NCBI RefSeq assembly: GCF_010730745.1
Contig: NZ_AP022615.1
Coordinates: 4,402,001 to 4,466,000 of the forward strand
From: Mycobacterium heidelbergense
Lineage (GTDB): Bacteria; Actinomycetota; Actinomycetes; Mycobacteriales; Mycobacteriaceae
Direction of reading: 5' to 3'
Length of the DNA: 64,000 bases
Under the pieces are notes generated by a model. It did not search any database. It was not told the DNA's origin and was given only the letters and a program-made list of their open reading frames with translations. Shown one piece after another: positions 49,048-57,564 of the stretch (its first letter is position 1; every line of letters begins with the position of its first letter). The position numbers were made by a program, and so were the translations under genes.

Positions 49048-50412
49048 CTACGGGTCGTCGTCATCTTCGTCCGCCAGGATTTTTTCCGGGTGGTGGAAGG
49101 CGTTGGTCCGTGGCTGGCCGTAGTCCAGGTGCGGCGGCGGTATCCACTCGGTGTCGCCGTGGGCGTTCTTTCGGGTGGTCCAGCCGCCGGGCTCGACCAG
49201 GGGGTGGTCGGATCCACAGGTCAGGGTCAGCGTGTTGATGCCGGTGGTGTGGGTGGCGGCCCACTCCTCGACATGATGGACCTCACACCAGTATCCGGGC
49301 GCATCGCAACCGGGGCGGGTGCAGCCACGTTCCTTCGCGTACAACACAATTCGCTGCGCGGGGGAGGCCAGCCTTCTCGTGTGATACAGCGCGAGGGCTT
49401 TGCCCTTGTCGAAGATCGCCAAATAGTGCCTGGCGTGGCGGGCCAGGCGGATCACGTCGCTCATGGGCAGCAAGGTGCCCCCGCCGGTGAGGCCCCTGCC
49501 GGCGGCGGCCTCCAGCTCGGCCAGGGTGGTGGTGACGATGATGGAGGCCGGTAAACCATTGTGCTGGCCCAGTTTTCCCGACGCGAGGACCGCTCGTAGC
49601 GCGGCGTTGAGCCCGTCGTGATTGCGTTGCGCGGGGCTGCGGGTGTCCCGCTGGGCGGCGTCCTCGCCGGGCGGGCCGTCCACCACGGGAGTGTCGTCCT
49701 CGGGATTGCAGATCCCGGGGGCGGCGGTCTTGGCCAGCACGGCTTCCAGGGTGGCGCGGGCTTCGGGGGTCAGCCAGCCGCGCAGCGCCGACATGCCGTC
49801 GAGGCCTTGCTTGCCCAGGGTGAGCTCGCGGCGGCGGGCGCGGTCGTTGTCGGTGTAGGTGCCGTCGGGATTGAGGTAGCCGGCGAGCCGGTAGGCCAGC
49901 GTGGCGAGCTGGTCGGGGCGATGCTGGGTGGCCAGCTGGGCCAGGTGGGCTTCGGCCTTTTCTCGAGTCCCGGGATCGACGCCGCCGGGCAGCTCGTCGA
50001 AGAACTGCCGGATCACCCGCACGTGGCCGGTGCCGATGGCGCCGTCGCGTTGGGCGGCGGCGGTGGCGGGCAGCACCGGCGCCAGGGGTTCGCCGGTGAG
50101 CGCGCGGCGTGGTCCCAGGTCGGCGGCCTCGATCACCCGCCGACGCGCGTCGCCGCGGGTGATGCGCAGCCGGTCGGCCAGCGCGTGGGTCAATACGCCG
50201 CCCAGCTCGTCGCGGCCGGCCTGCGCGGCAAGCTGGTTGATCAACGCGTGGCCGGGCACCGGTAGCCGGCGTGCGATCTTTTCCAGGCGCGCCAGGATCC
50301 GCAATCGTTCCGGGGTGGTGAGCGCCTCGAACGACAGCTCGCAGGCGCGGTCCACGTCGGCATCGAGCGCGTCGAGGACCCCGCCGATCGACTCCCGGCT
50401 ATCCGAATGCAT
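49048..50412 (-). CDS. 13E12-repeat family protein with HNH endonuclease domain
   Basis: The 454-residue protein belongs to the mycobacterial 13E12/DUF222 family: an N-terminal helical DUF222 region (ERLRILARLEKIARRLPVPG, AARRRVIEAADLG-like segment, RIIRQFFDELP-like segment) and a C-terminal HNH domain. The latter has CTRPGCDAPGYWCEVHH, then W, then NTLTLTCGSDH; the four Cys/His residues fit the treble-clef zinc site. Members are repetitive in M. tuberculosis (REP13E12) and can host the phiRv1 prophage site. An SOS-like box overlaps the start codon. The very acidic tail (DEDDDDP) is short. Function is unknown; a nuclease role is inferred from the HNH residues. Confidence 0.9.
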   Translation of the reverse strand: MHSDSRESIGGVLDALDADVDRACELSFEALTTPERLRILARLEKIARRLPVPGHALINQLAAQAGRDELGGVLTHALADRLRITRGDARRRVIEAADLGPRRALTGEPLAPVLPATAAAQRDGAIGTGHVRVIRQFFDELPGGVDPGTREKAEAHLAQLATQHRPDQLATLAYRLAGYLNPDGTYTDNDRARRRELTLGKQGLDGMSALRGWLTPEARATLEAVLAKTAAPGICNPEDDTPVVDGPPGEDAAQRDTRSPAQRNHDGLNAALRAVLASGKLGQHNGLPASIIVTTTLAELEAAAGRGLTGGGTLLPMSDVIRLARHARHYLAIFDKGKALALYHTRRLASPAQRIVLYAKERGCTRPGCDAPGYWCEVHHVEEWAATHTTGINTLTLTCGSDHPLVEPGGWTTRKNAHGDTEWIPPPHLDYGQPRTNAFHHPEKILADEDDDDP

Positions 50413-50418
50413 GTTCGA
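50404..50418. promoter_or_regulatory. SOS (LexA)-like box over the 13E12 start
   Basis: CGAATGCATGTTCGA matches the mycobacterial LexA consensus TCGAAC-N4-GTTCGA at ten of twelve fixed positions, counting the base at 50403; the mismatches are the first T and the sixth C. It covers the ATG at 50412. Several M. tuberculosis 13E12 genes are reported to be DNA-damage inducible with such boxes. Confidence 0.5.
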
Positions 50419-50532
50419 ATACTACGGAGGGCCGCCGACAGGAATCGTCGGTGTGAAACCACTGAAACGAAAGTGGCGCAAGTGGTTTCCGAACCGATCG
50501 GCGGGCCCGACCGCCGCGCCCCGCCCAAGCGG

Positions 50533-52184
50533 CTATGGCGTGCCGTTGGTGCCTGGCGTGCCGCCCAACGATCCGGCGAGGCCACCGGTGCCGCCAGCCC
50601 CGCCGTTCACACCGTTGCCGCCGTTTCCGCCGTCGCCAAGGATCGACCCGGTGTAGGAGCCGTCCATCGTGAGTCCGGCATTGCCGCCGTTGCCGCCGCT
50701 GGCGGGCGCGATGCCCGCGCCGGCGTTGCCGCCGTTTCCGCCCGCGCCGAGGAACCCGAGGCCGCCGCCCCCGGCACCGCCATTGCCGCCGATGCCGGCG
50801 GTCGTGTCGCCGCCGTGCCCGCCGCTACCGCCAATGGCGGCCTGGAGGCTGGCGGCCAAGCCGCCGCCGCCACCATCGCCGCCGGTGCCGGTGGTTGCAG
50901 CCCCGCCGTACCCGCCGGCGCCACCGCCGGCGATGCCTACGAGCGCCGCGGCTTCGCCGCCGCCACCGCCGGTCCCACCGATGCCACCGATGCCGCTGGC
51001 GGCCCCGCCGGCGCCACCGACGCCGCCGACGGCGGCGCCCCACCCGACGAGTTCGGGGGCGGCGGCGAGTCCGCCGCCGCCCCCGGCCCCGGCGAGTCCG
51101 GTGGTAGCGCCGCCGCCCACGCCGCCGATGCCCGCTTGGGTCAAGTCGATTCCGACGAAGCCCGCAGCGACGCCGGCACCGCCCGCGCCGCCGGCGCCGG
51201 CGAGTCCGCTGGTGGCGTCGCCGCCGTGCCCGCCGGCCCCGCCGAGGCTCAAGTCGATCCCGAAGGGGCTGCGTGCGAAGCCGTCGCCGCCGGCCCCGCC
51301 GACCCCGCCAGTACCAATGGTGGCGTCGCCGCCGTGCCCGCCGGCCCCGCCGAAGCCAAGGAAGAGGCCGTGTCCGTTGCCGCCCGCGCCGCCGGCCCGC
51401 CGGTCCCGGTCGTCGCGTCGCCACCGGTCCCGCCCGCCCCGCCGATGCCCGCGAGGAAGCCGGCGGCTCCGCCGGCCCCGCCTGCGCCCCCGGAGACGCC
51501 GGACGCGCCGGGCCCGCCGGCGCCACCGAAGCCGAACAGCAGCGCCCTGCCGCCCGCCCCGCCGGCCCCGCCGCCCGTCCCACCGCCGCCGCCGGCTCCG
51601 CCATTACCCCACAGCCACCCACCGGTGCCGCCGTTGCCGCCCGCCGCGCCGGAGCCCCCGGCCCCGCCGGTCCCGCCGAAGCCGATCAGGCCGGCCGCCC
51701 CGCCGGCACCGCCGGCCTGCCCGGCACCACCCGAGCCGCCGCTGCCACCGCTGCCCCACAACAACCCGCCAGGTCCACCGGCTTGCCCGGTATTCGCGGC
51801 CCCGTTGGTGCCATTGCCGATCAGCGGGCGCCTCAACAGCAGCTGGGTCGGGGCATTGATCGCCCCCAACACGTCCTGCCCGAGGGTCTGCAATGACGAG
51901 GCACCGGCCGCCTCGGCGTCCGCGTAGGCGCCGCCGGCGCCGGCCAGGGCCTGGACGAATTGGGCGTGGAAAGCCGCCGCCCGCGCGCTGAGCGCCTGGT
52001 ATTGCTGGGCGTGGCTGGAAAATACGGACGCGATCGCCGTCGACACCTCATCATCGGCGGCGGCCAGCAGCATGGTGGTCGGCGCCGCGGCCGCCGCGTT
52101 GACCTCGCTCAGCGACGACCCGATACCCGCCACATTCTCCGCCACCGCCGCCACAACGTCCGGCACCGCAACCAGAAACGACAT
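50533..52184 (-). pseudogene. PE_PGRS protein gene with single-base frameshift
   Basis: The gene starts MSFLVAVPDVVAAVAENVAG, a standard PE domain of about 100 residues with the Tyr-x-x-x-Glu secretion motif in YADAEAAG, then the linker APTQLLLRRPLIGNGTNG, then Gly-Gly-x repeats (GGAGG, GGTGG) typical of PGRS. At about 51394-51401 (minus strand GGCGGGCC where many repeats have GGCGGGGCC), one G is missing. After it the repeats continue in another frame (GGNGHGLFLGFGGAGGHGG) to a proper end GGLAGSLGGTPGTNGTP. Restoring one base gives an uninterrupted protein of about 550 residues. It could be a pseudogene, a phase-variable gene or a sequencing error. Confidence 0.85.
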
Positions 52185-52493
52185 CTGACAACCTCCAATA
52201 ACCCGCCCGATGGGCCATCACGCGATCGGCGATAGGCGGATGCTAACGCTCCCGGCAGCTACTTCGACACGCTTACAACAATTGGTAGCAGCTTCCCAGG
52301 AGCCGCGCAGCTTGGCCGCGACCGGCAAAGTTTGATCTGGACCGAAACCCAAGCCCAAGAAAACAATTCGCTGCCGACGGCCGCGATGGGCGAGGAATTG
52401 CCCGAGCCCGTGCTCGCTGCCCTCGCGCACGACTCGTAGTGCCGACGCCCCGGCCAGGGGCGGCTGGCCACGTCAACGGCCGCCGTACTAAAC

Positions 52494-52507
52494 TAGAACA
52501 CGTTTCA
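52494..52507. promoter_or_regulatory. KstR-like box
   Basis: TAGAACACGTTTCA fits the KstR cholesterol-repressor consensus TNNAACNNGTTNNA at every fixed position. It lies 38 bases upstream of the nitronate monooxygenase start at 52545. In M. tuberculosis and M. smegmatis, KstR represses sterol-catabolism genes. This is a motif match only. Confidence 0.65.
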
Positions 52508-52544
52508 GTTCTTTTAGCCTCGGTCAAGCTTTTCAGGAGTAGGC

Positions 52545-53675
52545 ATGCACACCGCGATTTGCGACGAGCTCGGCATCGAGTTTCCCATTTTCGCCTTCAC
52601 CCACTGCCGCGATGTCGTGGTCGCGGTCAGCAAGGCCGGTGGTTTCGGCGTGCTCGGCGCCGTCGGCTTCACGCCCGAGCAGCTCGAGATCGAGCTCAAC
52701 TGGATCGACGACAACATCGGCGATCACCCGTACGGGGTAGACATCGTCATCCCGAACAAGTACGAGGGCATGGACTCACACCTGTCGGCCGAGGAGCTGG
52801 CCGAGACGCTGCGCAAGATGGTGCCCCACGAGCACCTGGACTTCGCGAAGAAGATCCTGGCGGACCACGGCGTGCCCGTCGACAACGCCGATGAGGACAC
52901 CCTGCAGCTGCTCGGCTGGACGGAGGCAACGGCCACCCCGCAGGTCGAGGTGGCGCTGAAGCACCCGAAGGTCAAGATGATCGCCAACGCGCTGGGCACT
53001 CCCCCGGCGGAGATGATCAAGCACGTTCACGAATCCGGTCGCAAGGTGGCCGCGCTATGCGGCTCGCCGTCGCAGGCGCGCAAGCACGCGGACGCCGGGG
53101 TCGACGTCATCATCGCCCAGGGCGGCGAGGCCGGCGGCCACTGCGGCGAGGTCGGCTCAATCGTGTTGTGGCCGCAGGTCGTCAAGGAGGTCGCGCCGGT
53201 ACCCGTGCTGGCCGCCGGAGGCATCGGCAGCGGCCAGCAGATCGCCGCGGCCCTGGCGCTCGGTGCCCAGGGCGCCTGGACCGGCTCCCAGTGGCTGATG
53301 GTCGAGGAGGCCTCCAACACCCCGGTTCAGCAAGCGGCATACGCCAAGGCGTCCAGCCGCGACACCGTGCGCAGCCGGTCGTTCACCGGCAAGCCGGCGC
53401 GGATGCTGCGCAACGACTGGACCGAGGCGTGGGAGCGGCCGGACAACCCGAAGCCGCTCGGTATGCCCTTGCAGTACATGGTCTCCGGCATGGCCGTGCG
53501 CGCCACGAACAGATACCCGAACGAGACCGTCGACGTCGCCTTCAACCCGGTGGGCCAGGTCGTCGGCCAGTTCAACAAGGTGGAAAAGACATCGGCGGTC
53601 ATCGAGCGCTGGGTGCAGGAGTACCTCGAGGCGACGGCCAGGCTGGACGAACTGAACGAGGCCGCCGCCGTCTAA
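52545..53675 (+). CDS. Nitronate monooxygenase family protein (Rv1894c-like)
   Basis: The 376-residue FMN TIM barrel of the NMO/2-nitropropane dioxygenase family starts CDELGIEFPIFAFTHCRDVV. The flavin loop VDVIIAQGGEAGGHCGEVG carries the canonical G-G-x-A-G-G-H with the catalytic His, followed by VPVLAAGGIGSGQQIAAALA and GAQGAWTGSQWL. An extended insertion (YEGMDSHLSAEELAETLR) is typical of this longer subgroup. The M. tuberculosis counterpart by position is Rv1894c. A perfect KstR-type box upstream suggests induction by sterols and a role in their breakdown rather than in nitronate detoxification. Confidence 0.9.
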   Translation: MHTAICDELGIEFPIFAFTHCRDVVVAVSKAGGFGVLGAVGFTPEQLEIELNWIDDNIGDHPYGVDIVIPNKYEGMDSHLSAEELAETLRKMVPHEHLDFAKKILADHGVPVDNADEDTLQLLGWTEATATPQVEVALKHPKVKMIANALGTPPAEMIKHVHESGRKVAALCGSPSQARKHADAGVDVIIAQGGEAGGHCGEVGSIVLWPQVVKEVAPVPVLAAGGIGSGQQIAAALALGAQGAWTGSQWLMVEEASNTPVQQAAYAKASSRDTVRSRSFTGKPARMLRNDWTEAWERPDNPKPLGMPLQYMVSGMAVRATNRYPNETVDVAFNPVGQVVGQFNKVEKTSAVIERWVQEYLEATARLDELNEAAAV

Positions 53676-53681
53676 CCGCGA

Positions 53682-53903
53682 CTACTCGTCGTCGAGTTCA
53701 TCCCTGCCGGTGAAGACCTCTTTGGCCCGGTCCACCGCGTACGTGCCGATGTCGATCGAGTTCTGAACGATGCCGCTGGCACCGCCGGAGATGTCGCCCC
53801 GGATGATGTCGCTGGCGTGTTCGACGATGTCCGAGGCCTTTTCGACGGCATTGGTCGCGATGTCCCTGGCCGCGTCGACAGCGTCTTTGGGATTGAAGCC
53901 CAT
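53682..53903 (-). CDS. Small conserved helical protein (Rv1893-like)
   Basis: The 73-residue product MGFNPKDAVDAARDIATNAV, then EKASDIVEHASDIIRGD, then SIDIGTYAVDRAKEVFTG and an acidic end is amphipathic and helical, with no signal peptide or Cys. AAAGGAG nine bases before the ATG at 53903 is a strong ribosome binding site and decides the start. The pattern V-x-x-A-x-x-I-V is reminiscent of antitoxin-like or CsbD-like small stress proteins, but I do not assign it. It has a positional counterpart in M. tuberculosis (Rv1893, from memory). Confidence 0.75.
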   Translation of the reverse strand: MGFNPKDAVDAARDIATNAVEKASDIVEHASDIIRGDISGGASGIVQNSIDIGTYAVDRAKEVFTGRDELDDE

Positions 53904-53966
53904 CGGAGTCTCCTTTCGTTGCAAGGCCTTTGATACGACTCTAGACGCGACGCGGTTGTCGGCAGG

Positions 53967-54371
53967 TCATCCGGCGGGCGGGAAGAACCCCGCCCCGGTG
54001 AACCAACCTTCCTGCCATCCTTGGTTTCCCAGGCAGAGCATGGGAAGCCCGGCCGCCGACTGCGCCGCGGCTTGCGGGCCCGGGCATTTCGCGCCGGCCT
54101 GCTGGATCCCGTACAGGGGGTAGGAGACGACCCAGTAACCCGTCGTCGCCGCCGGAAACTGGTTGGGCGGGGGGAAATGGCACGCTTCCGCCTGGCCGCT
54201 GGGGCCGCGCCCGAAAATGAAGCGCTCGTAGTTGTCGCACGGCGCGCCCAACGAGGCCTGATAGTTCATGCCGGGCACGTCGCCGTCATAGTGCGGATCG
54301 GCGGCCGCGCACGGCGCCGCACCAAGGGCGCCACCCGCGATCGCGGTGACCCCGAGTAGTTCGCGAATCAT
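53967..54371 (-). CDS. Small exported protein (Rv1891-like)
   Basis: The 134-residue product has a signal peptide MIRELLGVTAIAGGALGAAP with cleavage near CAAA-DPHY. The mature part has about four Cys (APCDNYERF, AEACHFPPP, GAKCPGPQ, PMLCLGNQGW), probably two disulfides, and aromatic-rich segments such as TGYWVVSYPLYG. GGAGGGG before the ATG at 54371 fixes the start; the open frame to 54566 is not used. Position and size match Rv1891 of M. tuberculosis, an exported protein of unknown function. Confidence 0.75.
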   Translation of the reverse strand: MIRELLGVTAIAGGALGAAPCAAADPHYDGDVPGMNYQASLGAPCDNYERFIFGRGPSGQAEACHFPPPNQFPAATTGYWVVSYPLYGIQQAGAKCPGPQAAAQSAAGLPMLCLGNQGWQEGWFTGAGFFPPAG

Positions 54372-54634
54372 GCGTCCCACCCCTCCCGTGAGCGTCACCC
54401 GGCCCCTCGGTGCGTCGGTGACCTGGACAAAAGCATATCGACTGAGCCGCGGGCCACAAGGTCGTCTTGCCGGCTCGTCCCGCACGGACCGGCGACGCCG
54501 ACGACCCGCATCGACGCTGAACACGTTGCAATTCGGGTCGGGCGATATTGCTCGGATGCTTCCCAACCGTGGTGTAGCAGTGGTTTATTTGGCACAAGAA
54601 GACGACTAGATGACTTCGTATCGAGGAGTGGGCT

Positions 54635-55948
54635 GTGTCAACGTTGAAGCCAACCGCCGAGCCGACTGCCACGCCGGTTCCCAATCTGCCTCCGGGGTTC
54701 GATTTCACCGATCCGGACATCCACGCCGAGCGACTGCCGGTGGAGGAACTGGCCGAGCTGCGTCGAACGGCGCCGATCTGGTGGAACGAGCAACCCATGG
54801 GCGTGGGCGGGTTCGACGACGGCGGTTTTTGGGTGGTGTCCAAGCACAAAGACGTCAAGGAGATCTCCCGGCGCAGCGACGTGTTCTCCAGCCTGGAGAA
54901 CACCGCGCTGCCCCGCTACAAAGAGGGCACGGTGCGCGAACAGCGCGACACGGGCAAGTTCGTGCTGCTCAACATGGACGCCCCGCAGCACACCCACCTG
55001 CGCAAGATCATCTCCCGCGGTTTCACGCCCCGGGCCGTCGAGCGCCTGCGCGACGACCTGCGCGAGCGGGCCGTGCGGATCGTCGCCGAGGCGGCGGTGC
55101 AGGGCTCCGGCGACTTCGTCGAGCAGGTGTCCTGCGAACTTCCGCTGCAGGCCATCGCCGGCCTGCTGGGTGTGCCCCAGGAAGACCGCATGAAGCTGTT
55201 CCACTGGTCCAATCAGATGGTGGGCGACCAGGATCCCGAGTTCGCCCGCAACGACGCCATGGGCGCTTCGGTCGAGCTGATCACCTATGCCATGCAGATG
55301 GCCGCCGACCGGGCCCAGAATCCCGGCGAAGACATCGTCACCAAGCTGGTCGAGGCCGACGTCGACGGCCATAAGCTCTCCGACGACGAGTTCGGCTTCT
55401 TCGTCATCCTCCTGGCGGTAGCGGGCAACGAGACCACCCGCAACTCCATCACCCAGGGCATGATGGCCTTCACCGACTTTCCCGACCAGTGGGAGTTGTA
55501 CAAACGGGAGCGTCCCGCGACGGCGGCCGACGAGATCGTCCGCTGGGCCACCCCGGTCACGTCGTTCCAGCGGACCGCCCTGCAGGACTACGAGCTGTCC
55601 GGCGTGCGGATCAAGAAGGGCCAGCGGGTCGTCATGGTCTACCGCTCAGCCAATTTCGATGATGAGGTCTTCGACGATCCGTTCACCTTCAACATCCTGC
55701 GCGACCCCAACCCGCACGTCGGGTTCGGCGGAACCGGCGCACACTACTGCATCGGCGCCAACCTCGCGCGGATGACGATCGACCTGATGTTCAACGCGAT
55801 CGCCGACGCCATGCCCGACCTGGAGTCGATCGGCACACCGCAACGGCTCCGATCGGGCTGGCTCAACGGGATCAAGCACTGGCAGGTCGACTACCACACC
55901 AACGGCGCGGCGAAATGCCCTGTCGCACACCAAGGTGCGACGGGCTAG
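54635..55948 (+). CDS. Cytochrome P450, CYP125-like paralogue
   Basis: The 437-residue P450 is very similar to CYP125A1, the cholesterol C26 oxidase: NLPPGFDFTDPDIHAERLPV, APIWWNEQ, DDGGFWVVSKHKDVKEISRR, and DFVEQVSCELPLQAIAGLLG. The I-helix is AVAGNETTRNS, the ExxR is EIVR, and the haem loop is VGFGGTGAHYCIGANLARMT with the axial Cys near residue 373. It does not lie in a cholesterol cluster, so it may be a second CYP125 with a related task on sterol or methyl-branched side chains. The start is GTG at 54635. A zinc alcohol dehydrogenase follows 4 bases later, likely in one operon. Confidence 0.9.
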   Translation: MSTLKPTAEPTATPVPNLPPGFDFTDPDIHAERLPVEELAELRRTAPIWWNEQPMGVGGFDDGGFWVVSKHKDVKEISRRSDVFSSLENTALPRYKEGTVREQRDTGKFVLLNMDAPQHTHLRKIISRGFTPRAVERLRDDLRERAVRIVAEAAVQGSGDFVEQVSCELPLQAIAGLLGVPQEDRMKLFHWSNQMVGDQDPEFARNDAMGASVELITYAMQMAADRAQNPGEDIVTKLVEADVDGHKLSDDEFGFFVILLAVAGNETTRNSITQGMMAFTDFPDQWELYKRERPATAADEIVRWATPVTSFQRTALQDYELSGVRIKKGQRVVMVYRSANFDDEVFDDPFTFNILRDPNPHVGFGGTGAHYCIGANLARMTIDLMFNAIADAMPDLESIGTPQRLRSGWLNGIKHWQVDYHTNGAAKCPVAHQGATG

Positions 55949-55952
55949 GCCA

Positions 55953-56966
55953 ATGCCCACTCACCACGCCGTCCGGGTTGCGTCCGCGGGCGGCCCGTTG
56001 GAGCTGGCAGAGGTCGAAACGGTGTCACCGGCCCGTGACGAGGTGCGGCTGGCCGTCACCGCGTGCGGCGTCTGCGGCACCGACCGCGCCTTCGTGCACG
56101 GCGGCTTCCCCAACATGTCGTGGCCACTGACCCCCGGCCACGAAATCGCCGGGAAGATAGCCGAACTCGGCGAGGGCGTCGAGGGGTTCGCGGTGGGCGA
56201 CCGCGTCGCGGTCGGGTGGTTTGGCGGATGCTGCTACCACTGCGACCCTTGCCGCAAAGGGATTTTCATCCACTGCGCGAACGGGAAGATCCCAAGCTGG
56301 CACTATCCCGGCGGCTACGCGGAATCCGTGACGGTGCCGGCCAGCGCGCTGGCAAGGATCCCGTCGGAGCTCACCGATGCGGAAGCCGCCCCCATGGGCT
56401 GTGCGGGGGTCACGACGTACAACGCGCTGCGGCACACGAAGGCGCTGCCCGGTGACCGGGTGGCGATCCTCGGGGTGGGCGGCCTCGGCCACCTCGGGGT
56501 GCAGTTCGCCCGGGCGATGGGCTTCGAGACCATCGCGATCGCCCGGGGCGCCGCCAAGGCGGACGACGCCCGCGAACTGGGCGCCCACCACTACATCGAC
56601 TCCACCGGCGGCGACGTCTCCGAAGCGCTGCGGGGCCTGGGCGGCGCGGCCGTCGTCCTGGCCACCGCCGGCAACTCCCAGGCCATGGCCGACACCGTCG
56701 GCGGGCTGGCGCCGCAGGGCGAACTGATCACCATCGGCGTGACCCCCGACCCGCTGCCCATCAGTCCCGTACAGCTGATCAACCCGGGGCTCAGCATCGT
56801 CGGCCATCCCTCCGGCACGGCCAAGGACGTCGAGGACACCATGCATTTCGCGGTCTTGTCCGGCGTTCGGGCGTGGGTCGAGGAGCTGCCGCTGGCGCGG
56901 GCCGCCGAGGGCTACGCGGCCCTGGAGCAGGGGCGGGCGCACTACCGCACCGTCCTGACCATGTGA
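55953..56966 (+). CDS. Zinc-dependent alcohol dehydrogenase (cinnamyl/AdhA-like)
   Basis: The 337-residue MDR enzyme has the catalytic zinc Cys in ACGVCGTDRAFVHG, His-Glu in LTPGHEIAGKI, VAVGWFGGCCYHCDPC with the structural-zinc Cys cluster, and the NAD(P) motif VAILGVGGLGHLGVQFARAM. The layout matches the CAD/AdhA group acting on primary alcohols and aldehydes. Just downstream of the CYP125-like gene, it could oxidise the alcohol produced by that P450. I start at the ATG at 55953 (MPTHHAVRV). A YceI gene follows 13 bases later. Confidence 0.85.
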   Translation: MPTHHAVRVASAGGPLELAEVETVSPARDEVRLAVTACGVCGTDRAFVHGGFPNMSWPLTPGHEIAGKIAELGEGVEGFAVGDRVAVGWFGGCCYHCDPCRKGIFIHCANGKIPSWHYPGGYAESVTVPASALARIPSELTDAEAAPMGCAGVTTYNALRHTKALPGDRVAILGVGGLGHLGVQFARAMGFETIAIARGAAKADDARELGAHHYIDSTGGDVSEALRGLGGAAVVLATAGNSQAMADTVGGLAPQGELITIGVTPDPLPISPVQLINPGLSIVGHPSGTAKDVEDTMHFAVLSGVRAWVEELPLARAAEGYAALEQGRAHYRTVLTM

Positions 56967-56979
56967 TTACAGTCGGTCT

Positions 56980-57549
56980 GTGACCGACAGCTGGAGCCTG
57001 AACGCCTCCGACGGCGAGTTGTTGATCCGCACCGGCGTCACGGGCAGGGCGGCGCGGATGGGCCACCAGCTCACCATCGCCGTGACGTGCTGGCGGGCCA
57101 CCGTGAGCTGGAAGGACGCCGAACCCGTTGGCGCCGTGCTGGCCGTCGAGGTCGGGTCCCTCGAGGTGCTGCGCGGCGAGGGCGGGGTCAAGGGGCTGTC
57201 CGCGCCGGAGAAGGCCCTGGTGAAGTCGAACGCGTTGAGGTCACTGGACGCCGGCCGCTATCCCGAGATCCGCTTTACCGCAGACGCCATCGACATGACC
57301 GACGACGGGTACCGGCTCACCGGGACGCTGCGGATCCGTGGAAGATCCCGGGAGCACGTAATCGCCCTGCGCACAGAGGATCTGGGGCACGCGTGGCGAA
57401 TGTCCGCCGAATCCAAAGTTCGGCAAAGCGATTACGGCGTCAAGCCCTACTCGTTGCTGATGGGCTCGGTGCGGGTCGCCGACGAGGTGTCGGTGTCTTT
57501 CACCGCGGTTCACGCCAAGGGCGACCGCGTTGCGGGCGGCCGGTTCTGA
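56980..57549 (+). CDS. YceI-family protein
   Basis: The 189-residue protein is a single YceI beta-barrel (lipocalin-like) domain that in relatives binds isoprenoid chains. It has LNASDGELLIRTGVTGRAAR, MGHQLTIAV, VEVGSLEVL, ALVKSNALRSLDAGRYPEIR and GTLRIRGRSREHVI. There is no signal peptide, so it should be cytosolic. Its start overlaps nothing and lies 13 bases after the dehydrogenase gene, suggesting an operon with the P450 and dehydrogenase. A lipid-binding role in that module is possible but unproven. It probably corresponds to Rv1890c. Confidence 0.85.
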   Translation: MTDSWSLNASDGELLIRTGVTGRAARMGHQLTIAVTCWRATVSWKDAEPVGAVLAVEVGSLEVLRGEGGVKGLSAPEKALVKSNALRSLDAGRYPEIRFTADAIDMTDDGYRLTGTLRIRGRSREHVIALRTEDLGHAWRMSAESKVRQSDYGVKPYSLLMGSVRVADEVSVSFTAVHAKGDRVAGGRF

Positions 57550-57564
57550 CGCGAGCCGGCGCCG

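Noticed and set aside
49048..50412. phiRv1-like prophage attachment in the 13E12 gene
   Set aside because: The gene is intact and no integrase or phage gene is near it.
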